Shown piece after piece: positions 53,384 to 61,627 of a stretch of DNA of 64,000 nt (position 1 is its first letter; every line of letters begins with the position of its first letter). This stretch comes from Candidatus Omnitrophota bacterium. Lineage in GTDB: Bacteria; Hinthialibacterota; Hinthialibacteria; OLB16. The translations under genes and the position numbers were made by a program. The stretch spans positions 18,833-82,832 of the forward strand of contig JACKFH010000015.1 in the NCBI GenBank assembly GCA_020632575.1, written 5' to 3'. Under the pieces are notes generated by a model, which saw only the letters and a list, made by a program, of their open reading frames with translations, made no database searches and had not been told where the DNA came from.

Positions 53384-55053
53384 CTACTCCAAATCCAGTT
53401 TCCAAGCCCGCAGCAATTCGAGCTGATCTATGGCGTCGATCTCCCCATCCTCGTTGATGTCCGCGGGATGGAATAGGGATGCTGTTCCGAGGGTAACCAC
53501 CTGGGCAGTATTGTTCTTGGGGTTGGGATCGGGTTCTTCCGCGTAAACCTGCGCGGTATTACACAAGTTGATGGGGGAAAGAACTCGAACGGTGGCGGTC
53601 AGCGATTGTACCATCGAAGCAGACAGAGCACCCACTGGGCATGTCAGCACCCCCCCGGAATAGCTGCAGCCTGGACTTGCCGAGAGGAAGAAAAAACGCG
53701 AGGGAAAATGATCTTCCAAAACAACATCATTCGCTGTGGCGGGGCCGAGGTTTCTCACTTCCATCGTGTACGTCAGATCTTCTCCGACACGAATGGTATT
53801 GGCTGAGGCGGTCATCTCGACCTGAAGATCGGCCACGCTCATTGCGGTTGGAAGAGGTGTCGACGTTGGAGTCAGGGTGGGAGTGGGAGTGGAGGTCGGC
53901 GTAGGTGTGGAGGTGAATGTGGCAGTCGGCTCGGGCGCCGAGGAGATCTCGATTGTCGCATCCACAAAATCCGCAATGAAAGATTGTCCACCGGATGTGA
54001 TCACATTATCGACGGGTTGTCCGCTTCCTTGGAGGCCATCCTTGAAACTGATGGTACATGTGGAGGATCCAGGGGTATCAGGAATGGTCGTGGAGAGTGT
54101 CATCTTGAGGAGGGTGTAAGGACCCCCTCCCGACTCCAGGACGATCGGCATGGTAAAGGACAGCACCAGCGCGCTTACCGCCCCTTCACCCTGACCGTTC
54201 AAATTTGGATCAACCAGCTGCGTGTTTTCAAAACCCGTGTTTCGCAAGCCAGGGGGATTATCATTGACATCGGCACCAACCGTCCCTTGAGTCGTCGCAT
54301 CGAGAAAATGGCAGTCACTCCCAACGCTGAGCGACCAACCCTGAACATCCATATCGGCACGTGTCAGTTGAACCATCGCTTCGAATTGGACTTCTTCGCC
54401 GAGAGAACCTGATATGGAATCGGGTGTGTCGATTTCCAGTTGGAATGGTAGCGGCGCGACTTGCGATATGATTTCGATGTCGGCGTCGATAAGGTCGGCC
54501 ATGACCGTTTGTCCTTCGGAGGTAAGCACGTTATCTACGGGTTGTCCGCTTCCCTGGAGGCCATCTCTGAAACTGATGGTGCATGTGGAGGATCCGGGCG
54601 TGTCCGGAATGGTCGTGGAGAGGGTCATCTTGAGGAGGTGTAAGGACCCCCTCCCGACTCCAGGACGATAGGCATGGTAAAGGACAACACCACCGCGCTT
54701 ACTGTTCCTTCACCTTGACCATTCAAATTGGGATCGACCAATTGTGTGTTTTCGAAACCGGTGTTTCGTATGCCAGGGGGATCGTCATTAACATCGGCCC
54801 CGATTGTCCCTTGAGTCGTCGCATCGAGAAAATGGCAATCACTCCCAACGCTGAGCGACCATCCCTGAACATCCACGTCCGCGCGCGTCAATTGAACGGT
54901 CGCCTCGAATTGGACAACCTCCCCCGGTGAGCCAGATATGGAGGCGGGAGCGTCGATTTCCAGCGTAAGTGGATTGGTTTGTGCATAACAATTCGGAAGA
55001 TGAAGATGGGAAAGCAATATGAATGCAAGCCAGTTTATTCTTGGACGGCTCAT
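53384..55053 (-). pseudogene. Secreted protein: two cohesin-like repeats, Pro/Thr linker, DUF11-like domain, dockerin-like tail (apparent frameshift)
   Basis: An ATG at 55053 opens a signal peptide (LAFILLSHLHLPNCYA). Two tandem repeats of about 170 residues follow, with nearly identical text (VQGWSLSVGSDCHFL, GFENTQLVDPNLNGQ, ISFKDGLQGSGQPVDN). They resemble cohesin-type beta-sandwiches. The first repeat is cut at 54625 (GGGPYTSSR), while the second reads GGGPYTLLKMTLSTT; one G is missing at about 54637. After the repeats come a Pro/Thr linker, a conserved-repeat (DUF11-like) domain (LTYTMEVRNLGPATANDVVL) and DINEDGEIDAIDQLELLRAW, a dockerin-like tail. It is probably a scaffold or surface protein. 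Confidence 0.78.
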
Positions 55054-55259
55054 CGAATCGCATCTCCTGCAACCGCCGAGACAATCTGGGCCACAGCGGA
55101 TAATGGGCCATCCTAACATAAAATGGATCGCCTTCCTAAAAAAAGTCCGATGGTTTCTTTTTGAGAGGAGGAAATGAAACGATGGAAAATCTCATCTAGG
55201 TTCCGGAAGAAAGTTGGCCTATATTCGTCCATTGGAATGGAACCTGATTTTTTGTTGAG

Positions 55260-56339
55260 TTGAGACGCCCTGTGCCGCAGATTGAAACCGAATCCGTCCG
55301 ATACCCCTACCAACCGCTCCGCGTGTTTTGTGTGGATTTGCTGAGCGCGGCCGGTCTGCGCTCCGAGGATGCGGAGTTGGTGAGCGCAGCCCTTGTCGAG
55401 ACCAACCTTCGTGGCATCGATTCCCATGGAGTGGCGCGCCTCCCGCATTACCTCCGACGGATTCGTGGGGGAAGCATCGATCCGAAACCTGACATGAAGT
55501 TGGAGAGATTGGGCCCCTCTCTTGGATGTCTCGATGGCGGCCATGGTCTCGGGCACGTGGTCATGGACCGAGCGACCAAAGAGGTCATCGATATTGCAAA
55601 GGGTTCAGGCTCAGGGTGGGTTTCGGTGCGCAATTCGAGCCACTGCGGCGCTCTCTTTTATTTTGGCCTCCAGATTGCCCAGGCAGGGATGATCGGGTTT
55701 GTTTTCACTCACGTCGATCCGATGGTATTGCCGTATGGCGCGATCGAACCTTTTTGCGGAACGAACCCAATCTGCATCACCGCTCCAGGAGAGGACGGTC
55801 AATCCCTCTGTCTCGATATGGCCACCAGTGTGACCCCTTGGAATACGATCGAGAACGCCGCTCTCGAGGGAAAAGAGATCCCATTGGGATGGGCTGTCGA
55901 TTCAGAAGGAACCGACACCACAGACCCAAAGGAAGTAGCCGCGCTCTACCCCGTTGGCGGGTACAAAGGTTCGGGCCTGGGATTGATGATCGATGTCTTG
56001 TGTTCGCTCTTGTCCGACAGCCCTTATGGCCCCGACATCCCCAAAATGTATGGGGACATGACCGAGAACCGACAGCTGGGAGGGTTGGTGGGCGCGATCG
56101 ATATTGAACGATTTGTGGAGCTCAAAACCTTCCGTCCGAGAATAGCGTCGATCATGCAGCGTTGGGGGAACTTGAAACCCTCCGATCCCGCTCAACGCCC
56201 TCTCTACCCCGGCGAACCCGAAATGCTGAATCGTGAAGAGCGGCTGAAGACCGGAATTCCGCTGGGACATCGATTGATTGAACAGTTCCAAGAACTGGCA
56301 AATGAGTATGGCATTCGCCAATTGAATTCTCACAGGTAA
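55260..56339 (+). CDS. Malate/L-lactate dehydrogenase family (Ldh2-type)
   Basis: A 359-residue oxidoreductase of the YlbC/MdH2/Ldh2 type. It shows ETNLRGIDSHGVARLPHYL near the start, NSSHCGALFYF (catalytic His region), GTNPICITAPGEDG and LYPVGGYKGSGLGLMID. The family reduces 2-oxoacids such as 2-oxo sugar acids with NAD(P), including 2,3-diketogulonate reductase relatives. The start is uncertain: a TTG at 55260 or a GTG at 55272. It is cytoplasmic. A palindromic repeat and an SSS symporter gene follow on the same strand, so it may act on an imported sugar acid. Confidence 0.9.
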   Translation: MRRPVPQIETESVRYPYQPLRVFCVDLLSAAGLRSEDAELVSAALVETNLRGIDSHGVARLPHYLRRIRGGSIDPKPDMKLERLGPSLGCLDGGHGLGHVVMDRATKEVIDIAKGSGSGWVSVRNSSHCGALFYFGLQIAQAGMIGFVFTHVDPMVLPYGAIEPFCGTNPICITAPGEDGQSLCLDMATSVTPWNTIENAALEGKEIPLGWAVDSEGTDTTDPKEVAALYPVGGYKGSGLGLMIDVLCSLLSDSPYGPDIPKMYGDMTENRQLGGLVGAIDIERFVELKTFRPRIASIMQRWGNLKPSDPAQRPLYPGEPEMLNREERLKTGIPLGHRLIEQFQELANEYGIRQLNSHR

Positions 56340-56363
56340 CCTGCAACTTTACCATGGAGATTT

Positions 56364-56452
56364 CCCACCACGTGCCGTGGGAGCGGCATCCTGCCGCGAA
56401 AGGGCGCCAAAAGAATCGCGGCAAGGATGCCGCTCCCACGGTTTTTGGTGGG
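56364..56452. repeat. Long imperfect palindrome (REP/MITE-like)
   Basis: An inner stem of 25 and 26 bases (56375-56399 with 56416-56441, one bulged base) is enclosed by outer arms CCCACCA (56364) and TGGTGGG (ending 56452). The loop is about 16 nt. It lies in a gap between the dehydrogenase and symporter genes. I see no gene in it; the length and symmetry suggest a small mobile or dispersed repeat. Confidence 0.85.
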
Positions 56453-56502
56453 CTAGCCGGCAAGTGAGTTGCCGGACATGTCGGACGGAGGATAGGAGTA
56501 TC

Positions 56503-58125
56503 ATGCTTGAACCCGGTTCCCTTGCGATCGACCCGATCGACCTGACAATCATTATCCTGTACCTCGTGGGGATTACCGGGGTTGGCCTTTGGTCCTCCCG
56601 GAAAGAGGCCAAGACCACCAGCGGCTATTTCCTCGCGGGACGCTCTCTCCGTTGGCCGGTGATTGGTCTGGCTCTCTTCGCGACCAATATCTCGACCGTT
56701 CATTTGGTCGGGCTTGCGGCGGATGGTTATCGGGTGGGATTGGTCATTGGAAACTTTGAATGGATGGCGGCTTTTTGTCTTGTCCTTCTCGGTCTTGTAT
56801 TCGCCCCGTTTTATTTCCGGAATCAAGTCGCGACTCTTCCCGATTATCTCGAGATGAGATACAGCGCCGGATCACGAACCGTCCTCGCTTTCATGGCGGT
56901 GGTCGGGGCCCTTTTCATTCATATCGGGATGAGTCTCTACGCGGGCTCGGCGATTCTCGAACGGTTCTTTGGACTGAACGTATACACCTCGATTATCATC
57001 ATCTCCGCGGTCACCGCTCTGTATACCGTCCTCGGGGGACTCAAGGCGGTCGTAGTCACCGAATCGATTCAGACCGTCCTCCTTTTGATTGGGGCTCTTG
57101 CCGTTACTTTATTCGGAGCTTCTGCGCTTTCAGATCGGGGCATCTCCTCCTTGGCGCAACTTAGAGAAGCACTGCCTGAAGACCACATGAGCATGCTTCA
57201 ACCCGAGGGCGGTCTTTCTTGGTATGCGGTTCTCCTTGGGTATCCGGTCCTTGGAATCTGGTACTGGTGCGCCGACCAGACCATTGTTCAAAGAGTCTTA
57301 GGGGCAAAAACAGAAAGAGACGCCCAAGTCGGTCCGGTCTTCGCGGGGTTCATCAAAATTCTTCCCGTGTTCCTGATGGTCTTCCCCGGAGTCATGGCTT
57401 ATGTCCTGTTTCAGGACAAGATCGGTGAGGACCCGAACGCCGCTCTGCCAGTGATGATCGATCAACTCATACCGGTTGGACTCAAAGGCCTGATCTCCGC
57501 GGGTCTGCTCGCGGCGCTCATGAGCACCATCGCCGGGGCGCTGAACAGCACCAGCACACTGGTCAGCATCGACATTGTCAAAAAATGGAAACCTGAGACC
57601 TCCGATGAGTCATTGGTCCGCATTGGCAGGATCACCGCCTGTGTGGTCATGGTTCTGGCGATGCTCTGGTCGACCCAAGGGGGTCGTTTCGAGAGTATCT
57701 TCACCGGGATCAACCAGATGATCGCCTGCCTGGCGCCGCCGATCACGGTTGTCTTCCTCTGGGGCGTCTTCTGGCCTCGCGGGACTCAGCAAGCCTCACT
57801 GGTGACATTGCTTTTGGGTTTCCTGGTTGGCGCGGTGGTTTTCTCGCTGGATTTCCCGGTCTTCGGAGAAACTAAATGGGTGACCGACGTGTGGGAGATC
57901 CCGTTTATGATGCAGGCGTGGTGGCTGTTCTGTCTCTGCTCGCTCTTATTCGTAATCGTGAGCCTCATCACTCCTAGGCCCAGCGCCAACCAAATCGAGG
58001 GGCTTTGTTGGAAACACCCCTTGGCGGCGATCGTTTCGGAGAGGTTGGCCGGGATCGCCGACCCACGCGCGATGGCATTGGTTCTGGTGGCGATCATGTG
58101 TGCGCTTTATTGGACGTTCGCGTAG
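56503..58125 (+). CDS. Sodium:solute symporter (SSS family), third copy
   Basis: From the ATG at 56503, preceded by TAGGAG, the protein has 540 residues and about 13-14 membrane segments. TSGYFLAGRSLRWPVIGLALFATNIS is the family opening, WYWCADQTIVQRVLGAKTERDA is the TM6-7 loop, and LMSTIAGALNSTSTL follows. It is closest to the sugar-type SGLT subgroup. It would import a sugar with sodium. The gene follows a malate/lactate-type dehydrogenase, from which a long palindrome separates it, and precedes a GNAT gene. Confidence 0.94.
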   Translation: MLEPGSLAIDPIDLTIIILYLVGITGVGLWSSRKEAKTTSGYFLAGRSLRWPVIGLALFATNISTVHLVGLAADGYRVGLVIGNFEWMAAFCLVLLGLVFAPFYFRNQVATLPDYLEMRYSAGSRTVLAFMAVVGALFIHIGMSLYAGSAILERFFGLNVYTSIIIISAVTALYTVLGGLKAVVVTESIQTVLLLIGALAVTLFGASALSDRGISSLAQLREALPEDHMSMLQPEGGLSWYAVLLGYPVLGIWYWCADQTIVQRVLGAKTERDAQVGPVFAGFIKILPVFLMVFPGVMAYVLFQDKIGEDPNAALPVMIDQLIPVGLKGLISAGLLAALMSTIAGALNSTSTLVSIDIVKKWKPETSDESLVRIGRITACVVMVLAMLWSTQGGRFESIFTGINQMIACLAPPITVVFLWGVFWPRGTQQASLVTLLLGFLVGAVVFSLDFPVFGETKWVTDVWEIPFMMQAWWLFCLCSLLFVIVSLITPRPSANQIEGLCWKHPLAAIVSERLAGIADPRAMALVLVAIMCALYWTFA

Positions 58126-58164
58126 CGAACCAAACCGTTTCAAACAGACTCACCGATCTTAATC

Positions 58165-59133
58165 ATGGCAAACACTCAAACACAAATTCAGTCCGATGTT
58201 GTGATTCGTCCTCTTGTGGAAAAGGATCTTCCCGCCGCCGATCAAGTCATGCGCGTGGCATTTGGAACTTATGTCGGAATTCCCGAACCTTCGACATTCT
58301 TTGGCGATTCGGACTATGCGAACACGCGGTGGAGGGCCCACCCGAAAGACACTTTTGTCGCGGAGGCTAACGGAGAGATCGTCGGTTCAGCCTTTGTCAC
58401 TTGGTGGGGGAGTTTCGCCCTCTTCGGTCCGCTCACCATCCGCCCCGATTATTGGGATCGAGGGCTCGGACGACGATTGATGGAACCGGTGGTCGATCTG
58501 TTTGAACAGCGAGGTGTGAAACTAGCGGGTCTCTTCACCTTCCCCGACAGCGCCAAACATCTCGGTCTCTACCAAAAGTTCGGGTTCCATCCGATGTGCC
58601 TCACCGCTGTGATGAGCAAAGAGATCGAACCTGTAAAGTCCTCATTGGAATGGACACGCTTCTCTCAGCATTCCGAGGCCGAGCAAAAGCAATGTCTCGG
58701 GGAATGTCGCGAGGCCACCGACTCGATTTATGAAGGTTTGGACCTCACTCATGAAATCCAATCGATCCAACATCAGGGCCTGGGAGACACCGTGCTACTC
58801 TGGAGAAACTCGAAGCTGGTCGGGTTTGCGGCTTGTCACTCAGGTCCCGGAACTGAAGCCAGGAGTGGAACCTGTTATGTGAAGTTTGGCGCCTGCAAAA
58901 CCTCGGACCGCGCCTCGGAGGATTTTCAGATTCTCCTTGCCGCCTGTCAGGAATTCGCCGTCTCAGTCGGTCAACCGCGACTCATGGCCGGAGTGAACAC
59001 GGCTAGGCGCGAGGCTTACTACCAAATGCAGCGGAGCGGTTTTCGGACCGAGTTTCTGGGGATCGCGATGCACCGACCGAGTGAACCTGGGTGGAGTCGG
59101 CCGGGGGATTATGTGATTGATGATTGGCGGTGA
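58165..59133 (+). CDS. GNAT-family N-acetyltransferase
   Basis: A 322-residue protein. The first half is a GNAT domain: VVIRPLVEKDLPAADQVMRVAFG as helix 1, EANGEIVGSAFV as strand 4, and RPDYWDRGLGRRLM as motif A, the acetyl-CoA pyrophosphate loop. The second half (about 170-322) resembles a second, degenerate GNAT fold with RLMAGVNTARREAYYQMQRSGFRTEFLGIAM. The target is unknown. Cytoplasmic. It ends about 130 nt before the convergent permease gene, with a terminator-like palindrome between. Confidence 0.88.
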   Translation: MANTQTQIQSDVVIRPLVEKDLPAADQVMRVAFGTYVGIPEPSTFFGDSDYANTRWRAHPKDTFVAEANGEIVGSAFVTWWGSFALFGPLTIRPDYWDRGLGRRLMEPVVDLFEQRGVKLAGLFTFPDSAKHLGLYQKFGFHPMCLTAVMSKEIEPVKSSLEWTRFSQHSEAEQKQCLGECREATDSIYEGLDLTHEIQSIQHQGLGDTVLLWRNSKLVGFAACHSGPGTEARSGTCYVKFGACKTSDRASEDFQILLAACQEFAVSVGQPRLMAGVNTARREAYYQMQRSGFRTEFLGIAMHRPSEPGWSRPGDYVIDDWR

Positions 59134-59163
59134 GGAGCGGGGTAGATCCTGATCTTTTTGGTT

Positions 59164-59264
59164 GAATCACGGAAGAGGATGGAAAAGATGGGAAGAACAC
59201 GGAATGTTCGAATAGAAGATTCGCATCCCTTTTCCGGGACCTTCGGGTCTTTTCCGTGTGATTC
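59164..59264. terminator. Palindromic terminator region between convergent genes
   Basis: Outer arms GAATCACGGAA (59164-59174) and TTCCGTGTGATTC (59252-59264) enclose an inner hairpin GACC-TTCG-GGTC followed by TTTT (59238-59253). The inner part reads as a plus-strand terminator for the GNAT gene; the outer arms resemble a dispersed repeat. No gene is visible in it. Confidence 0.6.
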
Positions 59265-59270
59265 CGTAAT

Positions 59271-60248
59271 TCAAAGACTCTTCCGACCCTGCTGCAATCG
59301 GACTGCGGCGATAATGATTACCGCTTTCGCCATCATTTCCACATTGGTGTCCACTCCGCGCAATCGAAACAGGTTGGTCAGGACCCCCATGATCAGCGTG
59401 CCCACAACCGTTCCGATGATGGATCCTTTTCCCCCCATCAAACTGGTGCCGCCAATCACCACTGCGGCGATAGCCTCAAGTTCATAAGCGACTCCGTCGT
59501 TGGGGCTGCCCTGATGGTTCTGGGCGCAGTGGATGACCCCGGCCAGACCGGCCATGAGACCGGAGAGGGTATAGACTGCCACTTGCATCCGGGCGATCGG
59601 AAGTCCGGCAAATCGGGAGGCCTGTTCATTGCCGCCTATGGCACAAGCGTAACGACCAAAGACCGTTCGGTTCAGAAGAATGTGAAAGATAATCGCGAGG
59701 ATCACAAAGCAACCAATGACGATGAATTTCTGGGAAACGAAATCCGCGAAGATCGCGGAGTGATCCTCGCCGAAACCGATATCGATGTTCCGGTTGTTGG
59801 TTAACCAGCGGGCCAGCCCTCGCAGGCCGATCATCGCCGCCAAGGTGACAATGAAGGGTTGCATCCGGAATTTGGCGATCACGAAACCGTTGACAGCCCC
59901 CCAGAACCCGCAAAACAAAACGGTTCCCACGATCGCCACACAGATATGGAAGGAAGGCGAAGAGACAGGGAGATATTCGGACCAGTCGGTCATGAACAAG
60001 GCGACTGTCGAGGCGGCCAGCGCCAACATGCTGCCCACACAGAGGTCGATGCCGGCGGTCAAAATGACAAACGTCATGGCGAGTGCGAGGATGCCGATCT
60101 CGGAAACCTGACGAAGGATGTCGGTGATATTCGCCTGGGAGAGAAAGATCAGCGAACCGTCGCGCCGGTCCTCGGGTGAAAGCAAAATCGCCATGATGAC
60201 GATCAGGATGAGTCCTGCGAAGCTTTGAAGTTTCTTCAGTTGTTCCAT
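59271..60248 (-). CDS. ABC transporter permease (ribose/xylose type)
   Basis: A 325-residue inner-membrane protein with 8-10 hydrophobic segments. ALAMTFVILTAGIDLCVGSMLAL is the family signature (ITAGIDLSVGS type), with a conserved FGRYACAIGGNEQASRFAG loop. It resembles RbsC/XylH permeases of sugar ABC importers. No ATP-binding protein or periplasmic binding protein is adjacent, so the partners are outside the window or shared. It lies 15 nt after the tagaturonate epimerase gene, which suggests uptake of a uronate-type sugar. Confidence 0.9.
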   Translation of the reverse strand: MEQLKKLQSFAGLILIVIMAILLSPEDRRDGSLIFLSQANITDILRQVSEIGILALAMTFVILTAGIDLCVGSMLALAASTVALFMTDWSEYLPVSSPSFHICVAIVGTVLFCGFWGAVNGFVIAKFRMQPFIVTLAAMIGLRGLARWLTNNRNIDIGFGEDHSAIFADFVSQKFIVIGCFVILAIIFHILLNRTVFGRYACAIGGNEQASRFAGLPIARMQVAVYTLSGLMAGLAGVIHCAQNHQGSPNDGVAYELEAIAAVVIGGTSLMGGKGSIIGTVVGTLIMGVLTNLFRLRGVDTNVEMMAKAVIIIAAVRLQQGRKSL

Positions 60249-60263
60249 TATCGCGACCGAATT

Positions 60264-61514
60264 TCAGGTTGGCAAAAAGAGCGGTCGAATATGCCTCTCA
60301 TAGAGATTCTCGGTGACATTTTTAGCGATCACTTCTTCATGGTCGACCAAAGATTGAGTGTACCGGTCTCCCATCTCGGCGGCGATCTTGTATCCGATGT
60401 GTAGGAGTTGACGGAAATCCGGGTTGAACCCACCGCTGTTCGGGTCGTGACGAAGAGCGAGAGTGTAATCCTCGGAGGACCAAAGCGCGACCTCCTCGGG
60501 TTTGGGGAGATGATCGGGTTGAATGTCGATCACTTCCGCGTAGGGGGCGGAGAGTTCATCGAACCGACGGTAGGCTTGGGTGTAGATTTGCTGAGCCATT
60601 GAGAGGCCTTCTCTCCCCGCCTCTGCCAGGCCGATCAGTTCCTCAAGCCAAGTGGTTCCAGCGGTCTTGATATGAAGCCCCGTGTCGAAGGCTTGAATCG
60701 CCTCACGGATGATGGAGTACAGCGAGAACTTGTCGCTTCCCGAGTGGACACTCAACTTGAGGTTCTCCGGCATCCCGAATTCTTCACTCGCGAATTTGAG
60801 GACCGCGAGATCGGCGTCGAATTGCCTCTTGAAAGCCTCCAAATCTCCCTGGTAATCGACCCCTTTGTTGAATCGGCCGGTGAATTTGGGCGCAATGGTC
60901 TGCACCGGAACTCTGAATTGTGCCAGAGCGGAGAGAATGAGGAGGAGTTCTTTTGGGCTTTGCGCGGCATCCGTTTCGTCGATGGAAACCTCGGTGATGA
61001 AATTCTCCTTCCCTTTGACACTTTCGATATGTGAGTAAATACGGCTCGCCTCTTTCATGCCTGCGAGGAACTTTTGACTTGTCCGGTGGAGATCCTCCTC
61101 GGTAAAAACCAGCGGTTCCTCCAGACCGGATACGGGAACCTTGCCGACGTATAAGGCGTTTTGCTTCATAAAGGCCTCATGGTCGCCCGGGTCGGGCTCT
61201 TTCCCGATGTGAGCGGTCACATCGAGAGTGAAGAAATCGCTGGATTCGATGAACAGATCGACATTCGCCAGACCGATGTGATCGGCGTCGACATGGTAGT
61301 CCCCCTCCCAGCCGAGAGTTTTTACGGCGCTCTCGGCTTCCGCTCGGACGGATGCTGGAGAGGAATGAACGGTTGTGTGCTCACGGTGGGATTTGTTCCA
61401 AACCGGAGAGATGTGGATCCCTTCCCTCTTGGCGTTCACAAAGGCTCGGAGCTGAGCCACGCCTTGATGCGCGAAACGGTCTCCGATTCCGAACGAGTAT
61501 TTTTCGATTTGCAT
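60264..61514 (-). CDS. uxaE: Tagaturonate epimerase
   Basis: A 416-residue protein of the UxaE family. EKYSFGIGDRFAHQGVAQL opens it, with HHVDADHIG-like YHVDADHIG, VNLDIFIES-like VDLFIESSDFFTLDV, VSIDETD, APKFTGRFNKGVDY, SVHSGSDKFSLY and LRHDPNSGGFNPDFR along the sequence. These match UxaE, which converts D-tagaturonate to D-fructuronate in galacturonate breakdown. The Asp, His and Glu residues at these points are likely metal ligands. Cytoplasmic. It precedes a sugar ABC permease gene. Its presence supports galacturonate-type acids as substrates in the locus. Confidence 0.9.
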   Translation of the reverse strand: MQIEKYSFGIGDRFAHQGVAQLRAFVNAKREGIHISPVWNKSHREHTTVHSSPASVRAEAESAVKTLGWEGDYHVDADHIGLANVDLFIESSDFFTLDVTAHIGKEPDPGDHEAFMKQNALYVGKVPVSGLEEPLVFTEEDLHRTSQKFLAGMKEASRIYSHIESVKGKENFITEVSIDETDAAQSPKELLLILSALAQFRVPVQTIAPKFTGRFNKGVDYQGDLEAFKRQFDADLAVLKFASEEFGMPENLKLSVHSGSDKFSLYSIIREAIQAFDTGLHIKTAGTTWLEELIGLAEAGREGLSMAQQIYTQAYRRFDELSAPYAEVIDIQPDHLPKPEEVALWSSEDYTLALRHDPNSGGFNPDFRQLLHIGYKIAAEMGDRYTQSLVDHEEVIAKNVTENLYERHIRPLFLPT

Positions 61515-61529
61515 CCACCGACTCCTTTA

Positions 61530-61627
61530 GAACCCCTCCCCCTAACCCCCTCCCCGCATAGCGGGGAGGGGGAATAAACTGAGGTTTCCTCTCTCCACAA
61601 AGCGGAGAGGGGGCTAGGGGGAGAGGT
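61530..61627. repeat. G/C-run palindromic repeat
   Basis: CCCCCTCCCCGC/GCGGGGAGGGGG with loop ATA (61546-61572) forms a strong hairpin. A second weaker one (about 61590-61612) follows, and outer arms of the same G/C-run type close the element. It fills the gap after the propeller gene and before uxaE, like well-known dispersed intergenic palindromes. Confidence 0.8.
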
